Position numbers and translations under genes: made by a program | Source of the DNA: Planctomycetota bacterium | GTDB lineage: Bacteria > Planctomycetota > UBA8108 > UBA1146 | DNA length: 64,000 nucleotides | Direction: 5' to 3' | Assembly (NCBI GenBank): GCA_016776905.1 | Contig: JADHSM010000013.1 | Span: 44,001-108,000, forward strand | Shown: piece by piece, positions 9,817 through 19,165 of the stretch | Layout of the letters: each line of letters begins with the position of its first letter | How positions within the stretch are numbered: position 1 is the stretch's first letter | The notes under the pieces: model-generated | Database searches by the model: none | Told to the model about the DNA's origin: nothing | The model's input: the letters and a program-made list of their open reading frames with translations, nothing else

Positions 9817-10959
9817 ATGAGCGCCCGAACTATAGGCGTACCCAAAGAAATTAAACAGCAGGAGCAGCGAGTTTCTGTTGTCCCTTCAGGAGCATTCCTT
9901 CTGGTGAAGTCGGGACATTCGGTTCTCGTCGAAAAAGGAGCCGGACTCGGGAGTGGTATCTCTGACGAGGAATACATTGCCGCTGGATGCGAGATCGTTG
10001 AAGGCGCAGATGAAGTTTGGGCCCGCGCAGAAATCATCGTCAAGGTGAAAGAGCCGTTGAAGTCCGAATACAGATATCTTCGCCCCGACCTCATTGTCTT
10101 TACTTACTTCCACTTTGCCGCTTCTCGAGGATTGACAGATGTCTGCCTCGAGTCGGGGGTCGCAGCGGTGGCCTACGAAACGATTGAGGATTCGAAGGGG
10201 GCCTTGCCACTTTTGACTCCTATGAGTGAAGTCGCCGGTCGAATGTCGGTTCTTGCAGGAGCCACAGTCCTTCAACGCCAAAATGGTGGACGCGGTGTTT
10301 TGCTTCCTGGAGTCCCGGGAGTAGAGCCGGGTCGAGTCGTCGTTCTCGGAGGCGGAGTGGTGGGAGCCAATGCTGCTCGTATGGCTGCAGGTTTGGGTGC
10401 CAGAGTCAAGATTTTTGACATCGATCTCGACAGACTCAGATACCTCGATGACACGATGCCGGCAAATGTGAATACGTGTTATTCCACCCCCTATTCGATA
10501 CGCGAAGCTGTTCAACAGTCTGACCTCGTCATCGGAGCGGTTCTCGTGGCGGGTGATCGTGCCCCTGTCCTTGTTCCCAAAGATTGGCTATCAGAGATGC
10601 CTGAGGGCTCAGTGATCGTGGATGTGGCTGTGGACCAGGGGGGTTGTGTCGAGACATGCAAGCCCACAACTCACGCCGATCCGACCTATGTCGTCGATGG
10701 AGTGGTTCATTACTGTGTCGCAAACATGCCGGGTGCGGTTTCCAGAACTTCAACATTTGCACTGACCAATGCCACTTTCCCGTTTCTCATGGAGCTCGCT
10801 AATGATGGGTTGGGATCCTTTGTCCGTAGAAATCCATTGCAGGCTCAGGGACTGAATATCTTCTCTGGGAAAGTCTTCCATCGTGGTGTGAGTAAGGCGT
10901 TCGAATTGCCTCTTCACCCCATCGATGATCTTCCTGCAATAGGAGGGCCTGTCCGGTGA
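9817..10959 (+). CDS. ald: Alanine dehydrogenase
   Basis: Catalyses the NAD-dependent reversible deamination of L-alanine to pyruvate and ammonia. 380 residues from the ATG at 9817, 6 bases after AAGGAG; the first residues ([15 protein letters not shown]) match the family start. The Rossmann motif [19 protein letters not shown] lies near residues 171-189, and the C-terminal [18 protein letters not shown] is the typical Ald signature. Length is normal. Its stop overlaps the GTG start of the polyprenyl synthase gene by 4 bases (GTGA), indicating translational coupling, although the two products share no obvious pathway. Confidence 0.95.
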   Translation: MSARTIGVPKEIKQQEQRVSVVPSGAFLLVKSGHSVLVEKGAGLGSGISDEEYIAAGCEIVEGADEVWARAEIIVKVKEPLKSEYRYLRPDLIVFTYFHFAASRGLTDVCLESGVAAVAYETIEDSKGALPLLTPMSEVAGRMSVLAGATVLQRQNGGRGVLLPGVPGVEPGRVVVLGGGVVGANAARMAAGLGARVKIFDIDLDRLRYLDDTMPANVNTCYSTPYSIREAVQQSDLVIGAVLVAGDRAPVLVPKDWLSEMPEGSVIVDVAVDQGGCVETCKPTTHADPTYVVDGVVHYCVANMPGAVSRTSTFALTNATFPFLMELANDGLGSFVRRNPLQAQGLNIFSGKVFHRGVSKAFELPLHPIDDLPAIGGPVR

Positions 10960-11984
10960 ATTCGGAAGGACTCGCTGCTGAGGAGAGCCCGATCGAACGA
11001 TCGAAAGTCCTAGCACACCTTTACGGGCCCATTGCGGATGACATGGAACACCTCCGAGAGTTCCTCTCGGCAGAGTTTGTTTCGAGTGAGCCATACGTGC
11101 ATGAACTGTTGGATCATTTGGCGCAGTTTCGGGGAAAACAGATTCGTCCTGCGTGCGTTTTTCTGGCAGCTCGATGCTTTGGTGAAGTGAATTCGGATCA
11201 TGTCCGTTGCGCTGCAGTTGTTGAATTGATTCATACTGCAACGCTCGTTCATGACGATCTTCTCGATCAGGCTGACGTGCGTCGCAGAGTCGAAACTATT
11301 CATCAACGATATGGCGATCGCGCTGCCATTTTGTTGGGTGACATTATCTATGCTCGTGGATTTGTCATCTCGACCGAGGTTGAAGGTGCTGCTAGCCTCT
11401 TGGCTGAATGTACTCGAGAAATCTGCATAGGAGAGATTCTTCAGGTGGGCAATGCCGGAAACCTGGAACTGACTCTTCAGCAATATCAGGAAATCATTCA
11501 TCGGAAAACTGCGATTCTGTATGGACTGTCCTGCAAGCTCGGATCGATGCTCTCTGGAGCCACTTCCGAGCAGGTCGCCGCTCTCGAATCTTTCGGGAAC
11601 AGAATGGGTGAAGCTTTTCAAATCATCGATGATTCTCTCGACCTTGTGGGGGACCCGGAAGTCGTTGGGAAATCATTGGGTACAGATCTAGCGAATGGGA
11701 AGCTGACCTTGCCACTGCTCTTGTTGCGTGATTCCCTCGAGGGGGCAGAGCGGGAACAGTTGATGCAGTTGTTAGCAGATTGTTACCAATCAGAGGCTTC
11801 CGAGAGTTCCAGAGTAGAGATGGCAACCCTTTTGGCCAATCATGGGATCATGCAGCGTGTTCGTGGGCGGGCTAAAGATGCGATTGAGTCTGCATTGTCG
11901 GACCTACGAGGGGCGGCACCTGAATCACCTTCCAGGCAGCGTCTGGAAGATCTCGCTGAGTATATCATTCAAAGAGAATTGTAG
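10956..11984 (+). CDS. Polyprenyl (long-chain) diphosphate synthase
   Basis: Condenses isopentenyl diphosphate units onto an allylic primer to make the all-trans side chain of a respiratory quinone; chain length cannot be read from sequence alone. 342 residues from a GTG start preceded by AGGAGG. Both Asp-rich metal-binding motifs are present: DDLLDQADVRR (first, DDxxD about residue 94) and DDSLDLVGD (second, about 224). GKQIRP near residue 55 binds diphosphate, and the pattern GDIIYARGF and KTAILYGLSCKLG is typical of the IspB/HepT/GerCC family. It overlaps ald by 4 bases and moaC follows 8 bases after its stop. Confidence 0.9.
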   Translation: MNSEGLAAEESPIERSKVLAHLYGPIADDMEHLREFLSAEFVSSEPYVHELLDHLAQFRGKQIRPACVFLAARCFGEVNSDHVRCAAVVELIHTATLVHDDLLDQADVRRRVETIHQRYGDRAAILLGDIIYARGFVISTEVEGAASLLAECTREICIGEILQVGNAGNLELTLQQYQEIIHRKTAILYGLSCKLGSMLSGATSEQVAALESFGNRMGEAFQIIDDSLDLVGDPEVVGKSLGTDLANGKLTLPLLLLRDSLEGAEREQLMQLLADCYQSEASESSRVEMATLLANHGIMQRVRGRAKDAIESALSDLRGAAPESPSRQRLEDLAEYIIQREL

Positions 11985-11992
11985 GGAGTTTC

Positions 11993-12505
11993 ATGTCGCC
12001 TGCTGAAGATGTGTCACCTTCCGAAGGTCTTTCTCACACTAATGAGGATGGCGAATCGAGAATGGTTGACGTCGGAGATAAGAAAATCTCTGATCGCCGT
12101 GCTGTTGCGGAGGGCCGCATCCTGATGAATCCGTCGACACTGGAACTGATCAGTGAAGGTGAAGTCGAAAAGGGAGACGTTCTCGCGGTTGCTAGAATCG
12201 CTGCTATCCAAGGTGCCAAAGAAACTTCTCGTCTTATTCCGATGTGTCATCCTCTGCCTCTCGACCATGTCGAGGTGGAGATTGAAAACGGAGTCGAGGG
12301 AGATCGCGCTTGGGTCATGATCAGAGTTCAGTCCAGAGTTCAGGCAAGAACCGGAGTTGAAATGGAAGCGATGGTCGCCGTGAGTGCGGGTTTGTTGACG
12401 ATCTATGACATGTGTAAAGCTGTGGATCGTCATATGGAGCTGGATCAGATCCGGTTACTAGAGAAATCAGGTGGGCGTTCGGGTCACTGGACACGTGCAG
12501 ACTGA
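11993..12505 (+). CDS. moaC: Cyclic pyranopterin monophosphate synthase
   Basis: Second enzyme of molybdenum cofactor synthesis: converts the 3',8-cyclo-GTP product of MoaA to cyclic pyranopterin monophosphate. 170 residues, with the family motifs MVDVGDKKISDRRAVAEGRI, MCHPLPLDHVEV and the catalytic block GVEMEAMVAVSAGLLTIYDM-CKAVDRHM. The N-terminal 20 residues are an extra Ser/Glu-rich extension. GGGAG lies 4 bases before the ATG. moeA and mobA of the same pathway are at 51.5 and 45.2 kb; moaA and the molybdopterin synthase subunits are not in the window. Confidence 0.95.
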   Translation: MSPAEDVSPSEGLSHTNEDGESRMVDVGDKKISDRRAVAEGRILMNPSTLELISEGEVEKGDVLAVARIAAIQGAKETSRLIPMCHPLPLDHVEVEIENGVEGDRAWVMIRVQSRVQARTGVEMEAMVAVSAGLLTIYDMCKAVDRHMELDQIRLLEKSGGRSGHWTRAD

Positions 12506-12541
12506 AGAAAGTGGCCTTAGGGCTACGGAAGGAATTCGGTG

Positions 12542-13411
12542 ATGACGCAAATCATTGACGGAAAAGCAAGAGCCAAAGAACTTCGCAAGGAACTCAAAGG
12601 CCGCGTCAGCGCTTTTGTCGAACAGTCGGGCTACCCTCCCGGCCTCGGAGTCTTACTTGTCGGAGAAGACCCTGCTAGTGCGGTCTATGTTCGAAACAAG
12701 GAACGGGCCTGCGCCAAAGTAGGAATCCAATCATTCCATCACCAGTTGCCAAGAGAGGCGACTCAAGAGCAGGTTGAGGCGGTGATTGATCAACTCAACG
12801 CGGATGCTCAGGTCCATGGGATTCTTCTTCAGTTGCCACTGCCCGAACATCTGGATGCCGAGCCTCTCCTATTAAGAATCCTGCCAGAGAAGGATGCGGA
12901 CGGATTTCATCCCGTCAACGCAGGTCTTCTCGCCGTCGGTCAGCCTCGATTTGTTCCATGCACACCGTTGGGCTGTGTCGATTTATTGAAGTGGGCTGGA
13001 GTCGAAATTCAGGGAGCAGAGGCTGTCGTCGTTGGACGATCCAACATCGTTGGTAAGCCTGCAGCTCAGTTACTTCTTGCTGAAGGTGCAACGGTGACGA
13101 TCTGTCACTCTAAAACCAAAGATTTGGCTTCCCATGTAGGTCGTGCCGATATTGTCGTGGCGGCAGTCGGCGTCCCTGAAATGATCAAGGGCGAATGGAT
13201 CAAAGAGGGTGCCGCGGTGATTGACGTTGGAATCAATCGATTAGACGATGGTCGTCTTGTGGGGGATGTCGAATTTGAATCGGCAAAGCAACGCGCGGGC
13301 GGCATCACGCCGGTCCCGGGTGGAGTGGGCCCGATGACTGTCGCCAAGTTATTGGAGAACACTTTAGACGGTGCGATTCGTCAAGAGGCGGAAAAACAAC
13401 AGACTGTTTGA
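12542..13411 (+). CDS. folD: Bifunctional methylene-tetrahydrofolate dehydrogenase/cyclohydrolase
   Basis: Interconverts 5,10-methylene- and 10-formyl-tetrahydrofolate, using NADP, for one-carbon metabolism. 289 residues from ATG 12542; a GTG directly before it (12539) shares the GGAAGGA site and is equally possible. Motifs: VGEDPASAVYVRNKERACAK with the catalytic Lys (about 55), LPLPEHLD, PEKDADGFHPVN, PCTPLGCVDLL, the nucleotide-binding VVGRSNIVGKPAAQLLL, and PVPGGVGPMTVAKLLENT at the end. Length is normal. mutL follows after 42 bases. Confidence 0.95.
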   Translation: MTQIIDGKARAKELRKELKGRVSAFVEQSGYPPGLGVLLVGEDPASAVYVRNKERACAKVGIQSFHHQLPREATQEQVEAVIDQLNADAQVHGILLQLPLPEHLDAEPLLLRILPEKDADGFHPVNAGLLAVGQPRFVPCTPLGCVDLLKWAGVEIQGAEAVVVGRSNIVGKPAAQLLLAEGATVTICHSKTKDLASHVGRADIVVAAVGVPEMIKGEWIKEGAAVIDVGINRLDDGRLVGDVEFESAKQRAGGITPVPGGVGPMTVAKLLENTLDGAIRQEAEKQQTV

Positions 13412-13453
13412 TAGTTGTCCGGCTCGAGTATCCGAAGGTGATGAGGAAATATC

Positions 13454-15274
13454 ATGAGTCGAAAGATCAATAAATTGCCACAGTTACTCGTCGATCAAAT
13501 CGCTGCTGGCGAAGTGATCGAACGTCCGGCATCTGTGGTGAAAGAGTTGATCGAGAATTGTCTCGACGCAGGTTCTTCTTCTATCGAAGTTGACCTTGAG
13601 GACGGAGGCAAGCGGCTGATTCAAGTGACCGACGATGGCCAGGGTATCTCTGAGGATCAATTGCCTTTGGCGCTCGCGAGTCACGCCACTTCCAAATTGA
13701 AAGAAGTGGCAGATCTGGATCGTATTTTGACTCTCGGATTTAGGGGCGAGGCGCTTTCCAGTATGTCTGCGGTCGCTACCGTCGAAATCTCCTCTCGAAC
13801 ATCGGGGACAGAGATGGCCTTTAGGATCTCTGGTCGTCACGGAGAGATAGAAAATCTCTCGCCAGTGGCACTCAGGCCAGGAACACGTGTGAGGGTGATC
13901 GACCTTTTCTCATCTGTTCCGGCAAGAAGAAGGTTTCTGCGTGCTAGTTCGGCAGAGGTGGCTCGTTGTTCTGCTGTTGTTAAAGCCGCTGCAATGGCTC
14001 ATCCGACGGTGGCTTTTTGTCTCACGCACGATGGCCGAACGGTACTGAAATATCCTGCAGACCAATCGCTTCCTGAGAGAATCGCTGAAGTTCTTGGAGA
14101 AGGTATTCAAGACAGAATGATTCCGCTTTCCGGGGAGAATGGAGTGACAGGTTGGATCGCTCGTCCAGATGTTCAGCGCAGAAATTCTGATGGGATCTGG
14201 ACTTTCCTCAATGGCCGACCACTCAAGGATTCCGTTCTTCAACATGGAGTTCGACAAGGATTTAAGGGATATCAGATCCCCGGGTTTTTCCCGGTAGCTG
14301 TTATCGGTATCGATGTGGATCCTGGCGAAGTGGACGTCAATGTTCACCCGTCGAAACTCGAGGTTCGTTTTCGTGATAAAGAATCGATCCACCGGAAGAT
14401 TCGTAGATCTATTCGTAAGACACTTGAAGAGACCGGGTCCGTTCCGCTTCTCGACTTGCCGGGTGGGGCAAGCGGAGCCGCCGCAGGCGGCACAGCTTCT
14501 TCAGGGGGTGCTTCCTCTGAGACACAAACGTTGAACCCCTATCATTCAGAATCGGGTGAGAGAGCTGATGTCGCTGCTTCTGGAAATTCAATGCTGGAAT
14601 CGTTAGGGATGACGATGAGCGGAATTTCTCATTCAGAAAACGTCAGCGAAAACTATCAAGAAGGACGCTCTGTTCAATCGGCCGAATCCAGTCTGGTGGC
14701 AGATTCGGTGCGTGTTTTTCAGGTGAATGATGCATTCCTCATTCTTGAGGAAGAAGATGGGCTGAGGGTTATCGATCAACATGCCCTTCATGAAAAAGTG
14801 CTCTATGAAGAAATCCTTGCCCGTCGGGAATCGGGAGGAGCTTCACAAGGACTGTTGGTTCCTGAAACTGTTCCACTCGACCCCCGTGCTTGGACGATTT
14901 TTGTAGAAACACAAGAATCGCTGAGTGAGTTGGGTCTGGTCGCCGAGGAATTCGGTGATGGCATCGCCCTGGTGAGGGCGGTTCCACACGGATTTGAAAA
15001 TCGATCTCCCGCAAATCTACTTCGTGATTTATTGGCTCAAATGGAGCCTGTGGTCTCTTCAGGAGCCCCCTTGCCAGACATTAGGGAGAGGCTTTTGCAA
15101 ACCATGGCCTGCAAGGCAGCCGTCAAGGCTGGCCAGCCATTGTCCAGAGAGGCCCAAGAGGACTTGGTCCGTGCAAGAGAGGGAGCCTTTCAGCCTGAAA
15201 ACTGCCCACATGGCCGACCTTCCGAATTGTTTATTTCTTGGCTGGAATTACAGCGACGATTCGATCGTAAATGA
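13454..15274 (+). CDS. mutL: DNA mismatch repair protein MutL (endonuclease type)
   Basis: Partner of MutS in mismatch repair. 606 residues. The N-terminal GHKL ATPase has IAAGEVIERPASVVKELIEN, DDGQGI and LGFRGEALSSM (about 16-105); a Gly/Ala/Ser-rich linker spans about 335-415. The C-terminal domain carries DQHALHEKVLYE (D441 to E452), which fits the DQHA-x2-E-x4-E metal site of endonuclease MutL, plus ACKAAVKAG and CPHGRP, the other conserved C-terminal motifs. So strand nicking should be done by MutL itself; no mutH is seen. mutS lies at 58.4 kb, not linked. Confidence 0.95.
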   Translation: MSRKINKLPQLLVDQIAAGEVIERPASVVKELIENCLDAGSSSIEVDLEDGGKRLIQVTDDGQGISEDQLPLALASHATSKLKEVADLDRILTLGFRGEALSSMSAVATVEISSRTSGTEMAFRISGRHGEIENLSPVALRPGTRVRVIDLFSSVPARRRFLRASSAEVARCSAVVKAAAMAHPTVAFCLTHDGRTVLKYPADQSLPERIAEVLGEGIQDRMIPLSGENGVTGWIARPDVQRRNSDGIWTFLNGRPLKDSVLQHGVRQGFKGYQIPGFFPVAVIGIDVDPGEVDVNVHPSKLEVRFRDKESIHRKIRRSIRKTLEETGSVPLLDLPGGASGAAAGGTASSGGASSETQTLNPYHSESGERADVAASGNSMLESLGMTMSGISHSENVSENYQEGRSVQSAESSLVADSVRVFQVNDAFLILEEEDGLRVIDQHALHEKVLYEEILARRESGGASQGLLVPETVPLDPRAWTIFVETQESLSELGLVAEEFGDGIALVRAVPHGFENRSPANLLRDLLAQMEPVVSSGAPLPDIRERLLQTMACKAAVKAGQPLSREAQEDLVRAREGAFQPENCPHGRPSELFISWLELQRRFDRK

Positions 15275-15391
15275 GTCACTTGGCTTCCTGATATATGGGG
15301 AACGTGGTAATTTCTATATGTAGTGATCCTGAATCCCGGAATCTGTAAGTTACGGGTTGGAATCACATGTATCCGCTGACGAGAGGTCTCC

Positions 15392-16480
15392 ATGGATCGC
15401 CCTGTTGACGCCCCGTCCTTGCTCATAGTTTTGGAGGCCGGCCTGGCCTCGACATTCCGTAGAAGGATTCGGGACCGACTCGAATCTTTAGGGACTCAGG
15501 TTTCCGTTCTGGATGGGCAAGGCAGGAACTATCTCCAAGTTGAGGGGGATATCGAACCTCTCCGTACTCTTGCCCTAGACTCCTGGAAAGGCGTAGAGAA
15601 ATCCGTCTTTATCGGCGAGGCTCATCGACATGGTACCCGTGTTGATTCGAAAACCCATTCACGTGTATCCGTAGGGGACGTAACGCTCGGTGCAGGAGAG
15701 TTTGTCATCATCGCAGGTCCCTGCGCTGTTGAGGAAGAAGAAAGAACACTTCGCTTGGCCGCGAGTGTTGCCGCATCGGGTGCGCATCTTTTTCGTGGCG
15801 GAGCATTCAAACCAAGAACATCTCCTTACGCATTTCAGGGACTCGGTGACAAAGCACTACAGATTCTCTCCAGAGCTCGAGAGGAAACTGGACTCGGGGT
15901 TGTCACAGAAATAATGGATCCTAGAGATGTCGAGAAGATGTCAGAAACGGCAGACCTACTTCAAGTAGGGAGTCGGAATATGCACAACTATTCCTTGCTC
16001 AAGGAATTGGGAATGACTCGATTGCCGGTGCTTCTCAAGCGTGGGTTCTCTTCGACTTCAGAGGAATTTTTGCTTGCCGCTGAGTACATTCTCTCCGGAG
16101 GCAATCCAAATGTGATTCTGTGCGAGAGAGGCATCCGCTGTGCGGCGGCTTCTCGACAAGTCGTTCTCGACCTCGGCATTATTCCAGAACTGAAGAAAAA
16201 GACTCATCTGCCTGTGATCGTTGATCCGTCTCACGGATCGGCGGAATCCTACAGGGTTCCTGCACTCGCAAAAGCAGCAGTGGCTGTCGGCGCAGACGGT
16301 TTACTTGTTGAGGTTCATGATCAACCTGAAGAAGCGTTGTCAGATGGACGACAGGCTCTTTCACCGGAAGAGTTTAGAAATCTGGTTCCAGAGTTGAAAT
16401 CTATTCATCAAATCGTATCGGGGGGGCAGCACGTGACGCAGGAAGGCCTGATCAGTGCTCCCGGCGGGGAGGACATTTGA
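15392..16480 (+). CDS. aroF: 3-deoxy-7-phosphoheptulonate (DAHP) synthase, KDO8P-synthase-like class
   Basis: First step of the shikimate pathway: condenses phosphoenolpyruvate with erythrose 4-phosphate. 362 residues: an N-terminal ferredoxin-like/ACT-like regulatory domain (about 1-75) and a TIM barrel with IAGPCAVE (about 109-116), FRGGAFKPRTSPYAFQG, QVGSRNMHNYSLL, LLKRGF, NVILCERGIR and IVDPSHGSA. This two-domain form matches the Thermotoga-type enzyme. Its stop overlaps the TTG start of the following M16 gene (TTGA). aroC of the same pathway is at 24.2 kb. Confidence 0.93.
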   Translation: MDRPVDAPSLLIVLEAGLASTFRRRIRDRLESLGTQVSVLDGQGRNYLQVEGDIEPLRTLALDSWKGVEKSVFIGEAHRHGTRVDSKTHSRVSVGDVTLGAGEFVIIAGPCAVEEEERTLRLAASVAASGAHLFRGGAFKPRTSPYAFQGLGDKALQILSRAREETGLGVVTEIMDPRDVEKMSETADLLQVGSRNMHNYSLLKELGMTRLPVLLKRGFSSTSEEFLLAAEYILSGGNPNVILCERGIRCAAASRQVVLDLGIIPELKKKTHLPVIVDPSHGSAESYRVPALAKAAVAVGADGLLVEVHDQPEEALSDGRQALSPEEFRNLVPELKSIHQIVSGGQHVTQEGLISAPGGEDI

Positions 16481-17775
16481 CCGATTCAGCAGCGAATCTG
16501 ATCTCTGGATTCGAAACCAGACAGGTCGGAGAAAGTGGCCAGTTGCACGTTCGTTCAGAAAATCGTCGCAAAACCAGTCATCTCAATTTGACATGGGTTG
16601 CTGATCTGGGCCCTCACAATGCTCGTCGCTGTTTGATTCCGGCATGTTTGCTGAGAGGAACTCAACAACATCCTTCTCAGCGGGAATTGAATCGGAGAAG
16701 TGAACAGCTCTGGGGGTTATCAACTTCCAGCTCGACGCATCGTTCCGGTCAAAGGCACCTTTTTTCCATCACTGCTGAGTTCCCAGACGACGCTAATCTT
16801 CCTGAGGGAGAAGCGGTCCTTGAAGATGCGATTGATTTCCTTTGGCAGCTGATTCATGAACCCCATCTTGTTAATGAAGTGTTCCCTTCCGATATCGTCG
16901 AGTCTGAAATTCTTCAGCATCGTCGATTGATCGAAGGAGCCATCGACAACAAGGCAGCATGGGCACAGCAAAGATGTATGGAAGAAGCATGCTTTGATGA
17001 GCCATGGCGCTTTCATCATCTTGGAAAAACAGACGACCTTGAAGGTCTCGATAATATTGAGATGACTCGTCGCTGGCGTGATGTGGTGGAGAATAATCCT
17101 CTGCATGTTCATTTCAGCGGGAATCTTGATCCGGAAGAAGTTTTTGGACGCCTTGAGAGATTGTTCTCAGGAAACAAAGCTTCCAAGGATGCGCTTACGG
17201 AACCATGCGCCATTCGTGCGTCAGAGAATCCTCGTGAGTTGACCGAGTACGCTAAGGTTCAGCAGGCCAATCTTATTATGGCCCTTAGGACGATGGTCTC
17301 TCGGGGACACCACTTGGAGGAACCCCTGATGATCGCCAACGGAATCTTGGGCGGATTTGCTCATTCCAGGTTGTTTACTCAGGTTCGAGAAAAAGAAAGT
17401 CTCTGTTATTCCATCCATTCCAACGTCGACAACAATACGGGATTGATGACGATTGGTTCTGGCGTAGATGGAGATGCGGCCGATCGCGCTCGTGAGAGTA
17501 TTCTGGAGCAGGTCGAATTCGTGAAAGCCGGAAAGTTTAGTGACGAAGAATTCGGCATGACAATGAGTGCATGGGATTCTCGACTTCGAATGGTGCAGGA
17601 TTCTCCTGGAGCGCTTGCAGATTTTGATTTGAGGTCGAGGATATCAAAGCGAGATCCTTCTATTGAGGCTCTTCGCAGCCGAATAGCAGGAGTAAAGCGT
17701 GAAGATGTGGTGGAAGCCATGGAGTTGCTTCACTTGGATATGACTTACCTTCTTGCCCCCGAGGAGACAAATTGA
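16477..17775 (+). CDS. M16 peptidase-fold protein, YmfF-like, no zinc motif
   Basis: 432 residues from TTG 16477, with GGGGAGG 4-5 bases upstream and a 4-base overlap with the DAHP synthase gene. It has the M16 (insulinase/pitrilysin) two-lobe layout, but the HxxEH zinc motif is absent where expected near residues 60-80 (region NRRSEQLWGLSTSSS). The C-terminal lobe has GGFAHSRLFTQVREKESLCYSI, shown here only in part, a conserved M16 element. It is therefore probably the inactive half of a heterodimer with the next gene, as in other M16 pairs. YmfF/YmfH homologues are annotated near elongation factor P modification in Bacillus; efp is 3 kb downstream here. Confidence 0.8.
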   Translation: MTDSAANLISGFETRQVGESGQLHVRSENRRKTSHLNLTWVADLGPHNARRCLIPACLLRGTQQHPSQRELNRRSEQLWGLSTSSSTHRSGQRHLFSITAEFPDDANLPEGEAVLEDAIDFLWQLIHEPHLVNEVFPSDIVESEILQHRRLIEGAIDNKAAWAQQRCMEEACFDEPWRFHHLGKTDDLEGLDNIEMTRRWRDVVENNPLHVHFSGNLDPEEVFGRLERLFSGNKASKDALTEPCAIRASENPRELTEYAKVQQANLIMALRTMVSRGHHLEEPLMIANGILGGFAHSRLFTQVREKESLCYSIHSNVDNNTGLMTIGSGVDGDAADRARESILEQVEFVKAGKFSDEEFGMTMSAWDSRLRMVQDSPGALADFDLRSRISKRDPSIEALRSRIAGVKREDVVEAMELLHLDMTYLLAPEETN

Positions 17776-19070
17776 GTTGGACCGGTGATCCCACAGTATT
17801 AGAGAATTCAACACTTCAAGAGCGCGTGGTCGAGCGAGTTCATTCGAGCGGAGCCACCGTCGCTTTTTGTCATAAGCCCGGGTATCTCAGAAAATATGCC
17901 TGCTTTACCACGAACTTTGGGAGCGTTGACGATCGCTTCCGAATAGGTGGAGGCTCAGAAGTCTCTTTACCTGATGGTGTGGCACACTTCCTTGAGCATA
18001 AAATGTTTGAGGGTGAAAAAGAGGATGCGTTCCAAGAGTTCAGTCGACTGGGTGCGAGTGCAAATGCCTTCACTGGTTTCAATGGAACTTCATATCTCTT
18101 CTCTTGTACTGATCAGTTCTATTCATGCTTATCTCACTTGGTGCGCTTTGTTCAGTCTCCTCATTTCACTCCCGAGAATGTGGAGAAAGAGAAGGGGATC
18201 ATTGGTCAAGAAATCCGGATGTACGAAGATATGCCGGGTTGGCGCGTTTACTTTAATTTGCTTGAGGCCATGTATGCAAACCATCCGGTGTCAAAAGACA
18301 TCGCTGGAACCGAAGAAAGCATCTCTGGAATCACATCCCCATTGCTAGACGATTGCTGGTCGGCGTTTTATCACCCGTCCAACATGATCTTGTTTGCTGT
18401 GGGAGACGAATCTGAAGAAGAGTTCTTTGAACAGGCAGATCGTCTTCTTTCAGAAAAAGACTTAGGCCCGGCACCTCTTTTAGAAAAAATTGCAACAAGT
18501 GAAGAACTCGCTCCTGCGAAAACAGAGATCCGACAAGAGATGCATGTGGGTCGATCGAAGCTGCTCATGGGATGGAAGGATGTTCATCCCGGTCTGAGCG
18601 GTAAGGAAATGATGCATAAGGAGTTGCTGACGGATTTGGTCCTTGAGTGCGTCTTCGGGCAGAGCGGAGAGCTCTTCGAGAAACTCCAGACTGCAAATCT
18701 CGTCGACGATTCCTTTGGTGCCAGTTACATGATTTATGGCGATGTGGGGCACTCTGCCATTGGCGGAGATGTCGCAGAACCCGATCAGGTCCGAGATTTC
18801 ATTTTGGAAGAACTGCCCGCGATATTGGCCAAAGGCATTTGTACTGAAGACATCGATCGCCAGAGGCGAGCTGCGACAGGGCAACTTCTTCGAAGTTTCA
18901 ATTCGCTTGAGAACATTGCTGGCAGTTACTGTAGTGCTAGATTCTTAGGGTCGAATCCCTTCGAGGTTGTCGATCTGGTCAACAAGATTCAGTCAGAAGA
19001 GGTGGTAGAGAGACTCAGGGAGCATATTCATCCCGATCGGATGGTTTGTTCGATTATTTCGCCTGCCTGA
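17772..19070 (+). CDS. M16 zinc metallopeptidase, YmfH-like
   Basis: 432 residues from TTG 17772, overlapping the previous gene by 4 bases (TTGA), with GAGGAG upstream. The inverted zinc motif HFLEH lies at residues 72-76, followed about 75 residues on by a Glu in the 'EKGIIGQEI' segment that would complete the site. It has the two-lobe M16 form and the same length as its partner, so the pair probably forms one protease with one active half. Substrate unknown; cytoplasmic, since no signal peptide is seen. Confidence 0.85.
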   Translation: MSWTGDPTVLENSTLQERVVERVHSSGATVAFCHKPGYLRKYACFTTNFGSVDDRFRIGGGSEVSLPDGVAHFLEHKMFEGEKEDAFQEFSRLGASANAFTGFNGTSYLFSCTDQFYSCLSHLVRFVQSPHFTPENVEKEKGIIGQEIRMYEDMPGWRVYFNLLEAMYANHPVSKDIAGTEESISGITSPLLDDCWSAFYHPSNMILFAVGDESEEEFFEQADRLLSEKDLGPAPLLEKIATSEELAPAKTEIRQEMHVGRSKLLMGWKDVHPGLSGKEMMHKELLTDLVLECVFGQSGELFEKLQTANLVDDSFGASYMIYGDVGHSAIGGDVAEPDQVRDFILEELPAILAKGICTEDIDRQRRAATGQLLRSFNSLENIAGSYCSARFLGSNPFEVVDLVNKIQSEEVVERLREHIHPDRMVCSIISPA

Positions 19071-19100
19071 GTTGTCGTTTCGATCCTCGCTCGTCATGGT

Positions 19101-19118
19101 CTGATTTGATCGCGATCA
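19101..19118. promoter_or_regulatory. Palindrome upstream of the symporter gene
   Basis: TGATCGCGATCA (19107-19118) is a perfect 12-bp palindrome. It lies within CTGAT ... CAGAT inverted arms and is followed by another TCTGATC near 19140, about 50 bases before the symporter start. The spacing suggests an operator; the regulator is unknown. Confidence 0.35.
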
Positions 19119-19165
19119 GATTTGGAACTATTCTGAGAATCTGATCTACAGAGCATGGGGGTAAA

